From Oscillatoriales cyanobacterium (GTDB lineage: Bacteria; Cyanobacteriota; Cyanobacteriia; Cyanobacteriales; Microcoleaceae), in assembly GCA_004292955.1 (NCBI GenBank), contig RDXX01000011.1, forward strand, positions 233,336 to 297,335: DNA of 64,000 nucleotides. Reading direction: 5' to 3'. The translations under genes were made by a program, and so were the position numbers. The notes beneath the pieces are model-generated. The model was not told where the DNA came from and made no database searches. It worked only from the letters and a program-made list of their open reading frames with translations. Shown piece by piece: positions 53,244 to 63,951 of this stretch; positions within the stretch are counted from its first letter, which is position 1, and each line of letters begins with the position of its first letter.

Positions 53244-53789
53244 ATGGCAGAACAAAAAGAACAGCGCAACAAGAAAAAAAGCAATAACAACAAAGGGCGC
53301 GAAAAAGAATCCGAATGGCAAGAACGGGTTGTTCAGATTCGTCGCGTTACCAAAGTAGTTAAAGGCGGTAAAAAACTCAGCTTCCGCGCCATAGTCATTA
53401 TCGGCAACGAACGCGGTCAAGTTGGAGTGGGAGTCGGCAAAGCTAGCGACGTAATCGGTGCCGTTAAAAAAGGCGTCGCTGACGGCAAAAAGCACCTAAT
53501 TGAAGTTCCCCTCACCAAATCAAACTCCATCCCTCACCCGATCAACGGTGCAGGTGGCGGAGCCAAAGTTATGATGCGTCCAGCAGCACCCGGAACCGGG
53601 GTAATTGCAGGGGGAGCAGTGCGAACTGTTCTCGAACTAGCAGGAGTCCGCAACATCTTAGCCAAACAGCTAGGTTCAGGAAATCCTTTAAACAACGCTA
53701 GAGCCGCAGTCAACGCCCTTTCCACTCTTCGCACCTTATCCGAAGTTGCTCAAGAGCGCGGAATTCCAGTAGAAAACCTCTACGGTTAA
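53244..53789 (+). CDS. rpsE: Ribosomal protein S5 (uS5)
   Basis: [47 protein letters not shown]. Confidence 0.98.
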   Translation: MAEQKEQRNKKKSNNNKGREKESEWQERVVQIRRVTKVVKGGKKLSFRAIVIIGNERGQVGVGVGKASDVIGAVKKGVADGKKHLIEVPLTKSNSIPHPINGAGGGAKVMMRPAAPGTGVIAGGAVRTVLELAGVRNILAKQLGSGNPLNNARAAVNALSTLRTLSEVAQERGIPVENLYG

Positions 53790-53925
53790 GGACTAGGGAA
53801 CTGGAAATTGTCAGTTTTGAGTATTAAGTATTGAGTTTTGAATAAAAATCTTTCATTCCTCAAAACTCAAAACTCAAAACTACCAATTACCAATTACCAA
53901 TTACCAATTACCAACTATCAAAACT

Positions 53926-54372
53926 ATGAGATTGCAAGACGCCCGACCAAAAGCGGGTTCCACAAAACGCCCGCGTCGCTTGGGTAGAGGTATTTCTGCC
54001 GGTCAAGGCGCGAGTTCCGGTAAAGGGATGCGCGGTCAAAAAGCTAGAGCCGGTAGCGGCACTAGACCCGGTTTTGAAGGTGGTCAAAATCCTCTTTACC
54101 GCCGCCTGCCCAAGCTGAAGAGCTTCCCTTTAGTGAACCGGAAAGAGTACACTACCATTAATGTAAGTAAATTAGCATCACTGCCAGCAAACACAGAAGT
54201 TACTCTCACCTCTTTGATCGAAGCAAAAATTGTCACTACTGACGACGGGCCGCTGAAAATCTTAGGAGATGGCGAACTGAATGTGGCTCTGCAAGTGCGC
54301 GCGGCGGCCTTTACCGCAGGTGCTCGCACCAAAATTGAAGCCGCCGGCGGAAGTTGCGAAGTAGTTGCGTGA
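53926..54372 (+). CDS. rplO: Ribosomal protein L15 (uL15)
   Basis: [29 protein letters not shown]. Confidence 0.97.
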   Translation: MRLQDARPKAGSTKRPRRLGRGISAGQGASSGKGMRGQKARAGSGTRPGFEGGQNPLYRRLPKLKSFPLVNRKEYTTINVSKLASLPANTEVTLTSLIEAKIVTTDDGPLKILGDGELNVALQVRAAAFTAGARTKIEAAGGSCEVVA

Positions 54373-54475
54373 AGATTTGAGGTTTGAGAGTTTGTCCAAA
54401 TCTCAAATCCTCTCTTCTTGCTATCAGAAAATGATTTAGTCGAAAATCCCAAATCTAAAATCCAAAATCGTAACT

Positions 54476-55780
54476 ATGGACGTTAGTAAAGAGAAAGCGC
54501 CAACTGCACAAGAGACGTTCATGCAGATGGCTCAAGCTGCTGGTTTGCGGGGCCGCATCCTCGTCACCATTGGCTTATTGATTTTAGTGCGCCTGGGTGT
54601 TCACTTGCCAGTCCCCGGCATCGATCGCGCCGCCTTTGCCCAAAACGTCCAAAATAGCCCTTTAATTGGCTTTTTGGACTTGTTTTCAGGAGGCGGGCTG
54701 TCAGCTTTGGGGATTTTCGCGCTGGGGATTTTGCCCTACATCAATGCTTCAATTATTGTGCAACTCCTAACTGCGGCTCTGCCAAGTTTAGAAGATATGC
54801 AGAAAAATGACGGCGAAGCAGGGCGGCGCAAGATTTCTCAAATTACTCGCTACGTTTCTTTGGGCTGGGCTATTCTGCAAAGCATTGGCATTGCGATTTG
54901 GGTCAGCCCTTTTGCTCAGACTCCATCGGCTTTTTTCATCCCCCAGACTGCTTTGGCTCTGACAGCAGGGTCGATGTTTGTGATGTGGATATCGGAAGTG
55001 GTGACGGAGCGAGGTATTGGAAACGGAGCATCACTGTTGATTTTTATCAACATTGTGTCGGTTTTACCGCGCTCTTTGGGACAAACTTTTGAATTGGCTC
55101 AAAGTGGCGACACGCAAGTTGTCGGCCGCGTAGTTGTTCTGCTGCTGGTCTTTTTGGTGACGATTGTCGGGATTGTTTTTGTTCAGGAAGGTACTCGCCG
55201 CATTCCGATTATTTCTGCCCGCCGCCAAGTCGGTCGCAAAGTTTATCGGGAGAGTCGCAGTTATCTACCCCTGCGCTTGAATCAAGGCGGAGTGATGCCG
55301 ATTATTTTTGCATCTTCGGTGTTGATTGTGCCTTCTTTCCTTGCTCAGTCTCTCAATCAGCCGTTTTTGGTTCAAGTTGCTAATGTGTTGAGTCCGAACG
55401 GCCCTGCGCCTTGGGCTTACGCGCTGTTTTATCTGACTTTGATTCTGTTCTTCAGCTATTTCTACGCTTCGTTGATTGTCAACCCCGTAGATATGTCTCA
55501 GAACTTGAAGAAAATGGGTGCCAGTATTCCTGGGATTCGTCCCGGTCAGAAAACCAGCGATTATGTGGAGAAGGTTTTGAACCGTTTGACTTTCTTGGGA
55601 GCGATTTTTCTCGGTCTGGTAGCTATTGTACCAACGGCTGTAGAAAGCGCGATCGGCGTCCAAACTTTTAGAGGGTTTGGTGCAACTTCCCTACTGATTC
55701 TAGTGGGTGTGGCGATCGAAACTGCCAAGCAAATTCAAACTTACGTCATCTCCCAGCGATATGAAGGAATGGTGAAGTAA
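54476..55780 (+). CDS. secY: Preprotein translocase subunit SecY
   Basis: 10-TM protein, LGVHLPVPGIDRAAFA, GVMPIIFASSVLIVPSFLAQ. Confidence 0.97.
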   Translation: MDVSKEKAPTAQETFMQMAQAAGLRGRILVTIGLLILVRLGVHLPVPGIDRAAFAQNVQNSPLIGFLDLFSGGGLSALGIFALGILPYINASIIVQLLTAALPSLEDMQKNDGEAGRRKISQITRYVSLGWAILQSIGIAIWVSPFAQTPSAFFIPQTALALTAGSMFVMWISEVVTERGIGNGASLLIFINIVSVLPRSLGQTFELAQSGDTQVVGRVVVLLLVFLVTIVGIVFVQEGTRRIPIISARRQVGRKVYRESRSYLPLRLNQGGVMPIIFASSVLIVPSFLAQSLNQPFLVQVANVLSPNGPAPWAYALFYLTLILFFSYFYASLIVNPVDMSQNLKKMGASIPGIRPGQKTSDYVEKVLNRLTFLGAIFLGLVAIVPTAVESAIGVQTFRGFGATSLLILVGVAIETAKQIQTYVISQRYEGMVK

Positions 55781-55785
55781 TCGCA

Positions 55786-56367
55786 ATGCAATTGATTTTT
55801 ATGGGGCCTCCAGGGGCGGGAAAGGGAACTCAGGCTCAGGTTTTAGCCGCTCTCTGGAAAATACCCCACATTTCTACGGGTGACATCCTTCGCGCCTGCG
55901 TGGTGGCGAAAACTCCCTTGGGTGTAAAAGCTAAATCCTACATGGATGCTGGTGAGTTGGTTCCCGACGAGTTATTGATGGATATCGTCCAAGAACGCAT
56001 GAATGAACCAGATGCTGGTGCGGGCTGGATTCTCGACGGATTTCCCCGTACTGTGGCGCAGGCAGCGTTTTTTGACAAACTGCTGTGTGATGTTGGTACT
56101 GAGGGAAGTAAGTCTGGAAAGGATTGCGATCTGCGAGCTGTCAATTTGGACGTACCTGACAATGTTTTGGTGACTCGCCTACTGTCGCGGGGCCGCCAGG
56201 ATGACAATGAGGAGACGATCCGGCGCCGGTTGCAAGTTTATCGCGAGCAAACTGAGCCTTTGATTGAGTTTTATAGCGCTCGCGAACAGTTAGTTGCGGT
56301 TGATGGCGATCGCGATATGGAAGTAGTCACCGCAGAACTGCAACAAGCGCTCTCTGGCGACTCTTGA
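55786..56367 (+). CDS. adk: Adenylate kinase
   Basis: LIFMGPPGAGKGTQAQVLA, GWILDGFPRTVAQA. Confidence 0.97.
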   Translation: MQLIFMGPPGAGKGTQAQVLAALWKIPHISTGDILRACVVAKTPLGVKAKSYMDAGELVPDELLMDIVQERMNEPDAGAGWILDGFPRTVAQAAFFDKLLCDVGTEGSKSGKDCDLRAVNLDVPDNVLVTRLLSRGRQDDNEETIRRRLQVYREQTEPLIEFYSAREQLVAVDGDRDMEVVTAELQQALSGDS

Positions 56368-56780
56368 ACCCTCGCAATACAGCTTGTTACTCACCAGCTT
56401 TTGCTAAGATATGTTAACTAGGAGCTTTTTGTGCTATCAGGTTTTGTGAGGGTTGCTAGAAACAGGATTGAACTCGATTTTACTTGCTACAACTTTACTC
56501 AAGTAAAGCTGAAGCAAGGGGTTAATTGAGTCAAGCAGTCGATCGAGTTACCCGAATTATTGCCCCGTTCGCCTTCAACCCGCCCAAAACGGATACAAGC
56601 CACCGACAATCGTCGAGATCCCAAATTTTAGACCGAAGTTCCTGCTCCTTTGATGCATCTGTGGAGTAAATCTAAAATCTAAAATCTAAAATCGGCCGCT
56701 CCTTACTTGGTAAATAGGTTTTGAAGCAAACGCTGGGACACTCCTAGTTAATCAAATGTAGAGTTGAGGTAAATACCAAA

Positions 56781-57005
56781 TTGTCTAAGCAAGATTTAAT
56801 TGAAATGGAAGGGACAGTGACGGAATCACTGCCGAATGCGATGTTTCGCGTTGACCTAGATAATGGGTTTAACGTGCTAGCTCACATTTCCGGCAAGATC
56901 CGCCGCAACTACATCAAAATTCTGCCTGGCGATCGCGTCAAAGTTGAATTAACTCCCTACGACTTGACCAAAGGCAGGATTACTTATCGCCTTCGGAAAA
57001 AATAG
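56781..57005 (+). CDS. infA: Translation initiation factor IF-1 (TTG start)
   Basis: [73 protein letters not shown]. Confidence 0.96.
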
Positions 57006-57367
57006 GCTTAGATAAAACTTTCTAAAAACTAATTCTAAGTTTAATTAGAGAGAATTTGGTAAAAAGCTTCAAATTTATGCTATAATGCTACGTTTGTAGT
57101 GTTGCCGAGAAGGGCGTCAACAACCCAGCGGCGTACCGGGTTAAGTCATTGCTACGCCGTTTAAGTATCGATCGCCAACATTCTGGCGCAAGCGAACTTT
57201 ACCCAGCAATGGGAGTGGGTGCAAGCGATCTCCTTCAAAAAACAACCCGCACTTTATACAATTTAATCGAGGAGAGGCCTACACCTTGCCCAGCCTCTCC
57301 TCCCACCGCTCTACGGGCCAGCGTGCGTGCTCTCCGGTAGAGCGGGGTTCTCCAGGCAGGAAGAAAG

Positions 57368-57481
57368 ATGAAAGTTCGAGCATCTGTCAAAAAAATTTGT
57401 GAAAAATGTCGCGTCATCCGCCGTCGCGGTCGAGTGATGGTGATATGTACTAACCCGAAACACAAACAGCGCCAAGGTTAG
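57368..57481 (+). CDS. rpmJ: Ribosomal protein L36 (bL36); below the ORF-track length cutoff
   Basis: [37 protein letters not shown] read from sequence. Confidence 0.96.
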   Translation: MKVRASVKKICEKCRVIRRRGRVMVICTNPKHKQRQG

Positions 57482-57569
57482 AAAACGGGAAAATTGGGCT
57501 GGGCAATGCACGCAGGTGCTGCCTAATTCAATATTGTAGCCAAATAGGAAAACTAGGGAGACAAAAAGT

Positions 57570-57953
57570 GTGGCACGGATTGCCGGTGTAGACCTTCCAC
57601 GCGATAAGCGCGTCGAAATAGGTCTGACATACATTTACGGAATAGGTCTGTCGCGGGCCCAAAAAATTATCGCTGCAACAGGCGTAAATCCTGACACTCG
57701 CGTCAAGGATTTAACAGAGGCCGACGTGACTACTCTACGGGCTCATGTAGAAAGCACCTACCAAATCGAAGGAGACCTCCGGCGCTGGGAGTCAATGAAC
57801 ATCAAGCGCCTGATGGATATCGGGACTTACCGCGGTCGGCGTCACCGTTTGGGTCTGCCGGTGCGGGGTCAACGAACCCGTACCAACGCCAGAACCCGTC
57901 GCGGCGTCCGCCGTACAGTGGCGGGCAAGAAAAAAGCACCGTCCAAGAAATAA
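57570..57953 (+). CDS. rpsM: Ribosomal protein S13 (uS13), GTG start
   Basis: [34 protein letters not shown]. Confidence 0.98.
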   Translation: MARIAGVDLPRDKRVEIGLTYIYGIGLSRAQKIIAATGVNPDTRVKDLTEADVTTLRAHVESTYQIEGDLRRWESMNIKRLMDIGTYRGRRHRLGLPVRGQRTRTNARTRRGVRRTVAGKKKAPSKK

Positions 57954-58040
57954 CAGCAGTTTGCAGGAAATTTATGTTCCTGCTGACTGTTTCCCCGCCT
58001 TTGGGGAGACTAATTCAATGAAAACGATAAAGAGACTAAT

Positions 58041-58442
58041 ATGCCGCCACGACAACAAACAGGCAAGAAATCTGGTGCAAAAAAGCAGAAGCGTAACGTA
58101 CCGAATGGGGTAGGCTACATCCAGTCTACCTTTAACAATACGATTGTGACTATTACCGACCTAAATGGCGAAGTAATATCCTGGGCATCAGCAGGTTCCA
58201 GCGGTTTCAAAGGAGCTAAAAAGGGTACTCCCTTTGCAGCTCAAACAGCAGCAGAAAGTGCAGCCCGCAGAGCCAATGACCAGGGAATGCGCCAAATAGA
58301 AGTAATGGTAAGCGGGCCGGGAGCAGGTCGAGAAACTGCAATTCGGGCCTTGCAAGGGGCGGGACTGGAAATTACCCTGATTAGAGATGTTACCCCAATT
58401 CCTCACAACGGCTGTCGCCCTCCCAAGCGGCGTAGAGTCTAA
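58041..58442 (+). CDS. rpsK: Ribosomal protein S11 (uS11)
   Basis: [47 protein letters not shown]. Confidence 0.98.
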   Translation: MPPRQQTGKKSGAKKQKRNVPNGVGYIQSTFNNTIVTITDLNGEVISWASAGSSGFKGAKKGTPFAAQTAAESAARRANDQGMRQIEVMVSGPGAGRETAIRALQGAGLEITLIRDVTPIPHNGCRPPKRRRV

Positions 58443-58616
58443 AACGATTTGAGATTTTAGATTTTAGATTTTGGATATTGGCTAACTGCTTAAAGTCAAA
58501 AACTAATGGTTCTAACTGTTGCCCCGTCCATCCAAAATCCGAAATCCGTTCAGGGGTATGCTCTGCAATCTAAAATCCAAAATCAAAAATCCAAAGTGGA
58601 AAAGGGAGGTCACTCC

Positions 58617-59561
58617 GTGGCGCAGTTTCAAATTGAATGTATAGAGTCTAACACTGACAAAGACCGCAGTCAGTACGGAAAATTTGTTCTAGAACCGCTC
58701 GATCGCGGTCAGGGAACAACTGTTGGGAATGCGCTCCGGCGAGTTCTGCTGTCAAATTTGGAAGGAACAGCAGTAACTTCAGTCCGCATCGCGGGCGTCA
58801 ATCACGAATTTGCCACGATCGAAGGGGTACGTGAGGACGTTCTGGAAATTCTCCTGAACATGAAAGAGGTTGTCCTCAAAACTCATTCCCAGCAGCCACA
58901 AATCGGTAGGTTGCGGATTGAGGGGCCAGTCACAGTTACTGCCGATCGATTCGATTTGCCCTCTGAGGTGGAATTGATCGATAAATCGCAGTACATTGCG
59001 ACTCTCTCACCGGGATCTGTTCTGGAAATGGAATTCAGAATTGAAAAAGGCATCGGATATCGAGCAGTAGACCGCAGTCGCGATGATGGGTCGGCTTTGG
59101 ATTTTCTCCAAATTGACGCCATCTTTATGCCGATTCGCAGAGTCAACTACAGCGTGGAAGATGCTCGGCTCGGTGGCAGTTCTGAGAAAGACCGGCTGGT
59201 TATGGAAATCTGGACTGATGGCAGCGTGACTCCTCAAGAAGCTCTGAGTCAATCTGCACACATCCTGGTAGATTTATTTGCACCTCTCAAAGACATCACC
59301 CAAGATTCTCTCAAACCCGAGTATCCAGGTGAGGCCGATCCTACGAGCCAAATTCCGATCGAAGAATTGCAGTTGTCAGTCCGGGCTTACAACTGTCTCA
59401 AGCGGGCTCAGATCAACTCAGTTGCAGACTTATTGGATTATACCCAAGAAGACTTGCTCGAGATTAAGAACTTCGGGCAGAAGTCCGCAGAAGAAGTGAT
59501 TGAAGCTTTACAAAAACGCTTGGGCATTACTTTGCCACAGGAAAAATCAGCTAAAAGTTAA
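58617..59561 (+). CDS. rpoA: RNA polymerase alpha subunit (GTG start favoured)
   Basis: MAQFQIECIESNTDKDRSQYGKFVLEPLDRGQGTTVGNALRRVLLS; GTG at 58617 preceded by GGGAGGT; ORF track opens at 58506. Confidence 0.95.
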   Translation: MAQFQIECIESNTDKDRSQYGKFVLEPLDRGQGTTVGNALRRVLLSNLEGTAVTSVRIAGVNHEFATIEGVREDVLEILLNMKEVVLKTHSQQPQIGRLRIEGPVTVTADRFDLPSEVELIDKSQYIATLSPGSVLEMEFRIEKGIGYRAVDRSRDDGSALDFLQIDAIFMPIRRVNYSVEDARLGGSSEKDRLVMEIWTDGSVTPQEALSQSAHILVDLFAPLKDITQDSLKPEYPGEADPTSQIPIEELQLSVRAYNCLKRAQINSVADLLDYTQEDLLEIKNFGQKSAEEVIEALQKRLGITLPQEKSAKS

Positions 59562-59692
59562 TCAACGGGTAACGGGTAAAAAAGTTCTGCATTTTCAGTG
59601 CGTGAGTTCTTCAGAACCAAGAAGAATTCACCCCCGAGTTCGCAGACTGTCTATCCCCGCGCCCAATTACCAATTACCAATTACCAACTGCT

Positions 59693-60043
59693 ATGCGTCA
59701 CCGCTGTCGCGTCCCCCAACTAAACAAACCGGCTGACCAGCGCCGCGCCATGTTGCGCTCGCTGACCACCGAATTAATCCGCCACGGTAAAATCACTACC
59801 ACTCTCGCCCGCGCCAAAGCGCTGCGTCCAGAAGCGGACAGAATGATTACCTTGGCCAAAGATGGCTCCTTGGCCGCTCGCCGGCAAGCTATGGGCTATA
59901 TCTATGACAAACAGTTAGTACACGCCTTGTTTGAGGCTGCCCAAGAACGGTACGGCTCGCGCAACGGGGGCTACACCCGCGTAGTGCGAACTGTCCCCCG
60001 CCAAGGAGACAATTCCGAAATGGCGATCGTTGAACTGGTTTAA
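59693..60043 (+). CDS. rplQ: Ribosomal protein L17 (bL17)
   Basis: [45 protein letters not shown]. Confidence 0.98.
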   Translation: MRHRCRVPQLNKPADQRRAMLRSLTTELIRHGKITTTLARAKALRPEADRMITLAKDGSLAARRQAMGYIYDKQLVHALFEAAQERYGSRNGGYTRVVRTVPRQGDNSEMAIVELV

Positions 60044-60072
60044 TGCAATTTTGGGTGGGAGATTTTTGATTT

Positions 60073-60915
60073 ATGACTGACAATCCAAAATCCCCAATCG
60101 AAAATGCCCGATCGACACAACGCATTGCTTTGGTAATCCAATACCTCGGCACTGACTTTCACGGTTGGCAGCGACAGCCGAACCAGCGTACAGTACAAGA
60201 AGAAATTGAAACAACAATATCGAATGTGCTGGAACGCCCGGTAACGCTGTACGCGGCCGGGAGAACTGATGCGGGAGTTCACGCCGCTGCTCAAGTAGCC
60301 CATTTTGATGCTGATGGCCCAATTCCGGCTCACCGCTGGGCAAGCGTTCTCAACTCTCGACTGGCAAAAGATATTTTAATTCGAGCTTCGGCAAAGGTGG
60401 AACCTACCTGGCACGCTCGGTTCTCAGCCAGTTGGCGGCGCTATCGCTACACCCTTTATACAGACCCGATTCCTAATCTGTTTGTGCGTCCTTATGCTTG
60501 GCACTGCTATCACGCACCTGTGGACGAATCTTTGATTCAGGCAGCTTTGACACCGCTAATCGGGCGCCATCACTTGGCTGCTTTCCACCGGGCAGGGTCT
60601 GCTCGCCCCCATTCTTGGGTGGACGTACAAGCGGCAGAGTGTCACCGTTCTGGGCCTCTTATCTATATTGAGGTTCAGGCGAGCGGGTTTCTGTACGGGA
60701 TGATGCGGCTGCTGGTGGGGTTGCTGGTGCAGGTGGGTCGGGGGGAAAGGGCGATCGACAATTTCACTGATATCTGGGTCAACGAACGCCGAGAAATGGT
60801 AAAATACGCCGCTCCCGCTCAAGGTTTATGCCTGTTGCGGGTTGGCTATCAGGACTTTCCCTTTCCCACCGATGTTTGGTACGACACTCAGCCCAAATTA
60901 GTTATTGGTTATTAG
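60073..60915 (+). CDS. truA: tRNA pseudouridine38-40 synthase
   Basis: LVIQYLGTDFHGWQRQPNQRTVQEEIE, AAGRTDAGVHAAAQVAHFD. Confidence 0.97.
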   Translation: MTDNPKSPIENARSTQRIALVIQYLGTDFHGWQRQPNQRTVQEEIETTISNVLERPVTLYAAGRTDAGVHAAAQVAHFDADGPIPAHRWASVLNSRLAKDILIRASAKVEPTWHARFSASWRRYRYTLYTDPIPNLFVRPYAWHCYHAPVDESLIQAALTPLIGRHHLAAFHRAGSARPHSWVDVQAAECHRSGPLIYIEVQASGFLYGMMRLLVGLLVQVGRGERAIDNFTDIWVNERREMVKYAAPAQGLCLLRVGYQDFPFPTDVWYDTQPKLVIGY

Positions 60916-61032
60916 TTATTAGTTATTAGTTATTGGTTATTAGTTATTGGCAACAACTAACAAATAACAACTAACAAATAACAACTGACAACTAACAAAT
61001 AACAATTAACAAATAACAACTGACAACTAACA

Positions 61033-61488
61033 ATGAACAAAACTTACGTCCCTACTAAAGACTCCCTAGAGCACAAGTGGTACGTGGTCGATGCCGCCGA
61101 CCAGCGGCTGGGCCGTCTCGCAACTGAAGTTGCCATGTACCTCCGGGGTAAACACAAACCCACTTACACTCCTTCAATGGATACCGGCGATTTCGTAATT
61201 GTCATCAATGCTGACAAAATCGCTGTTACTGGCAAAAAACGCACCCAAAAAATCTACCGCCGCCACTCTGGCAGACCGGGCGGCATGAAAACAGAAACTT
61301 TTGCCAAATTGCAAGCACGTTTGCCCGAAAGAATTGTCGAAGAAGCGATTCGGGGAATGCTGCCTCACACATCTCTGGGCAGACAACTGTTTACTAAGTT
61401 GAAAGTGTACGCTGGCCCTAACCACCCGCACGCAGCTCAACAACCAGAAGAATTAATTGTTCACACGATTCCGGGAGGAAATGAGTAA
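61033..61488 (+). CDS. rplM: Ribosomal protein L13 (uL13)
   Basis: [48 protein letters not shown]. Confidence 0.98.
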   Translation: MNKTYVPTKDSLEHKWYVVDAADQRLGRLATEVAMYLRGKHKPTYTPSMDTGDFVIVINADKIAVTGKKRTQKIYRRHSGRPGGMKTETFAKLQARLPERIVEEAIRGMLPHTSLGRQLFTKLKVYAGPNHPHAAQQPEELIVHTIPGGNE

Positions 61489-61898
61489 TGCAAGCAACAG
61501 ATACCGGCCGCGCTGTGTACTGGGGTACAGGCCGCCGCAAGTGTTCCGTAGCGCGGGTACGTTTGGTTCCCGGCACAGGCGTACTGACTGTCAATGGTAA
61601 AGAGGGAGATTTGTACCTGCAATTCAACCCCACTTATTTGGCACTCGCTAAGGCTCCTTTGGAAACTTTGGGTCTAGAAAATGAGTACGACATTTTGGTG
61701 AAAGTCGAAGGCGGCGGCCTGACAGGTCAAGCTGACTCGATTCGTTTGGGTGTCGCTAGAGCACTTTGTCAGTTAGACCCGGACAACCGGAAACCTCTGA
61801 AGATTGAGGGCTATTTGACTCGCGACCCGCGGGCTAAAGAACGTAAAAAGTACGGTTTGCGGAAAGCTCGCAAGGCTCCTCAATACTCGAAACGTTAA
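61488..61898 (+). CDS. rpsI: Ribosomal protein S9 (uS9)
   Basis: [21 protein letters not shown]...[24 protein letters not shown]; 1-nt overlap TAATG with rplM. Confidence 0.98.
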   Translation: MQATDTGRAVYWGTGRRKCSVARVRLVPGTGVLTVNGKEGDLYLQFNPTYLALAKAPLETLGLENEYDILVKVEGGGLTGQADSIRLGVARALCQLDPDNRKPLKIEGYLTRDPRAKERKKYGLRKARKAPQYSKR

Positions 61899-61902
61899 AC
61901 AG

Positions 61903-61937
61903 TTGACAGTTGACAGTTGACAGTTGACAGTTGACAG
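61903..61937 (+). repeat. (TTGACAG)x5
   Basis: Direct reading. Confidence 0.9.
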
Positions 61938-62230
61938 TTGAGCTTTTTAATACTGGGATTTAACTCTCCGCTAAGCCCTAGCGTAGTTCTCAAAACAATT
62001 CGGCTTCCTGGAGTGGAGGTTTTAAACCCTGAATATTTGCTAAGAGCAAGGAAGAGGGAAGAGGGAAGAAAGAAAAATTTTCTAGATTCCATCCTCCTTT
62101 TTTCAAGGTTTTTTTCAGATTCCTGATTCTGGTTTTCAAAGCAGATAGGGCAAAATTACGGCTGTTGTTGGCGTACAAGTCCGATGACGGCTAAAATGGT
62201 TGTAAAGTCAAAAATTAGAGAGTAAAAAAA

Positions 62231-62539
62231 ATGGCGAAAGAAGGCATTCACCCTGAGTGGTATCCCGAAGCTCAGGTTTATTGCAACGGCGAACTTGTGA
62301 TGACTGTTGGTTCGACTAGACCAAAGCTTCAAGTTGATGTCTGGTCGGGAAATCATCCTTTTTATACTGGCACTCAGAAGATTATTGATACTGAAGGTCG
62401 TGTGGAACGCTTTATGCGGAAATACGGCATGACGGAAGTAGAAATGCCGAAGGCAGATGCTATGTCGGGGCCGCTGAAAATGGAAGACCCGAAAGCAGAT
62501 GCTGCTAAGGCTGCTGCTAAAGGCAAAAAGAAGAAGTAG
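62231..62539 (+). CDS. rpmE: Ribosomal protein L31 (bL31)
   Basis: KEGIHPEWYPEAQVYCNGELVMTVGSTRPKLQVDVWSGNHPFYTGTQKIIDTEGRVERFMRKYG. Confidence 0.96.
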   Translation: MAKEGIHPEWYPEAQVYCNGELVMTVGSTRPKLQVDVWSGNHPFYTGTQKIIDTEGRVERFMRKYGMTEVEMPKADAMSGPLKMEDPKADAAKAAAKGKKKK

Positions 62540-62628
62540 CCGGATTGTCATTTGTCCGCAGTCGGTTGGAAGTAGTTTTTTTCTACTGGTAACTGACTGC
62601 TCTCGGATTTTGGATTTGAGATTTGAGA

Positions 62629-62801
62629 TTGCTACGGCCCTTCCGCTGAGGAAAGATCGCGATTCTATCCCAACTTCTCTTCAATTCTAAAATCTAAAAT
62701 CTAAAATCTATCCGCCCTCGGATTGGAGAGCTTAGACTGAAGAGTTGCTACGGCCCTTCCGCTGAGGAAAGATCGCGATTCTATCCCAACTTCTCTTCAA
62801 T
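62629..62801. repeat. Perfect 57-bp direct repeat, two copies 116 bp apart, separated by (CTAAAAT)n
   Basis: TTGCTACGGCCCTTCCGCTGAGGAAAGATCGCGATTCTATCCCAACTTCTCTTCAAT at 62629-62685 and 62745-62801. Confidence 0.9.
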
Positions 62802-62853
62802 ATCTAAAATCTAAAATCTAAAATCTAAAATCGATTGACGGAGGACATTTGAC

Positions 62854-63951
62854 ATGGCTGAATCTTATTTGCTGGATAAATTGAAGTCGGTGGAGCAAAC
62901 TTTTCATGAGTTGACTCGCCGCATGGCTGACCCGGATGTCGCCAGGGATAATTATGAGTTCCAACGGGTGGCAAAAGCTCGATCGTCCTTGGAGGAAGTG
63001 GTCGATACTTTTGACCTGTGGAAAACTACTCAGGAAGATTTGGTGGGCGCGCGGCAAGTTCTTAAGGAAGCTGCGAGCGATCGAGAAATGCAGCTTATGG
63101 CCGGGATGGAAGTTGAGGAACTTGAGTCGAAGCTGGAGAGTTTGGAAAGTCGTTTGAAGGTGTTGCTGCTACCGCGCGATCCGAACGATGACAAGAATAT
63201 TATGCTGGAAATTCGGGCGGGTACTGGCGGAGATGAGGCTAGTATTTGGGCGGGTGATTTGCTGCGGCTGTATTCGCGCTACGCTCAAACTGAAGGCTGG
63301 CAGGTGAAGTTGGTGAGCGAGTCACTGGCGGACATGGGTGGTTTTAAAGAGGTGATTCTGGAAATCACGGGGGATAGCGTTTATAGCAAGCTGAAGTTTG
63401 AGGCTGGAGTTCACCGGGTGCAGCGAGTGCCGGTGACTGAAGCTGGTGGCCGGGTGCATACTTCGACGGCGACGGTGGCGGTGATGCCGGAGGTGGATGA
63501 GGTGGAGATTCATATCGATCCGAAGGATATTGAGATGAGTACGGCTCGATCGGGCGGTGCTGGCGGCCAAAACGTGAACAAGGTTGAAACTGCTGCGGAT
63601 TTGTTTCACAAGCCGACGGGGATTCGGATTTTCTGTACTGAGGAGCGCAGTCAGTTGCAGAATAAGGAGCGGGCGATGCAGATTTTGCGGGCTAAGCTCT
63701 ATGATATGAAGTTGCGGGAGCAGCAGGATGAGGTGAAGTCGCGGCGTTTGGCTCAGGTTGGTACTGGTTCGCGATCGGAGAAGATTCGCACGTACAACTA
63801 TAAGGATAACCGGGCTACCGACCACCGTTTGGGGGAAAATTTTTCGCTCAATAGTGTTTTGGAAGGGGATATTGAGGAGATTATTCAGACTTGCATTTCT
63901 CAGGATCAGCAGGAACGTTTGGTCGAGTTGGCTGCTTCTACTTCTAATTGA
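62854..63951 (+). CDS. prfA: Peptide chain release factor 1
   Basis: [42 protein letters not shown] (GGQ), class-I RF. Confidence 0.98.
   Translation: MAESYLLDKLKSVEQTFHELTRRMADPDVARDNYEFQRVAKARSSLEEVVDTFDLWKTTQEDLVGARQVLKEAASDREMQLMAGMEVEELESKLESLESRLKVLLLPRDPNDDKNIMLEIRAGTGGDEASIWAGDLLRLYSRYAQTEGWQVKLVSESLADMGGFKEVILEITGDSVYSKLKFEAGVHRVQRVPVTEAGGRVHTSTATVAVMPEVDEVEIHIDPKDIEMSTARSGGAGGQNVNKVETAADLFHKPTGIRIFCTEERSQLQNKERAMQILRAKLYDMKLREQQDEVKSRRLAQVGTGSRSEKIRTYNYKDNRATDHRLGENFSLNSVLEGDIEEIIQTCISQDQQERLVELAASTSN

Noticed and set aside
44309-59561. Absence of rpsJ, rpsN and rpmD from the ribosomal cluster
   Set aside because: This is the usual cyanobacterial arrangement, not a deletion specific to this window.
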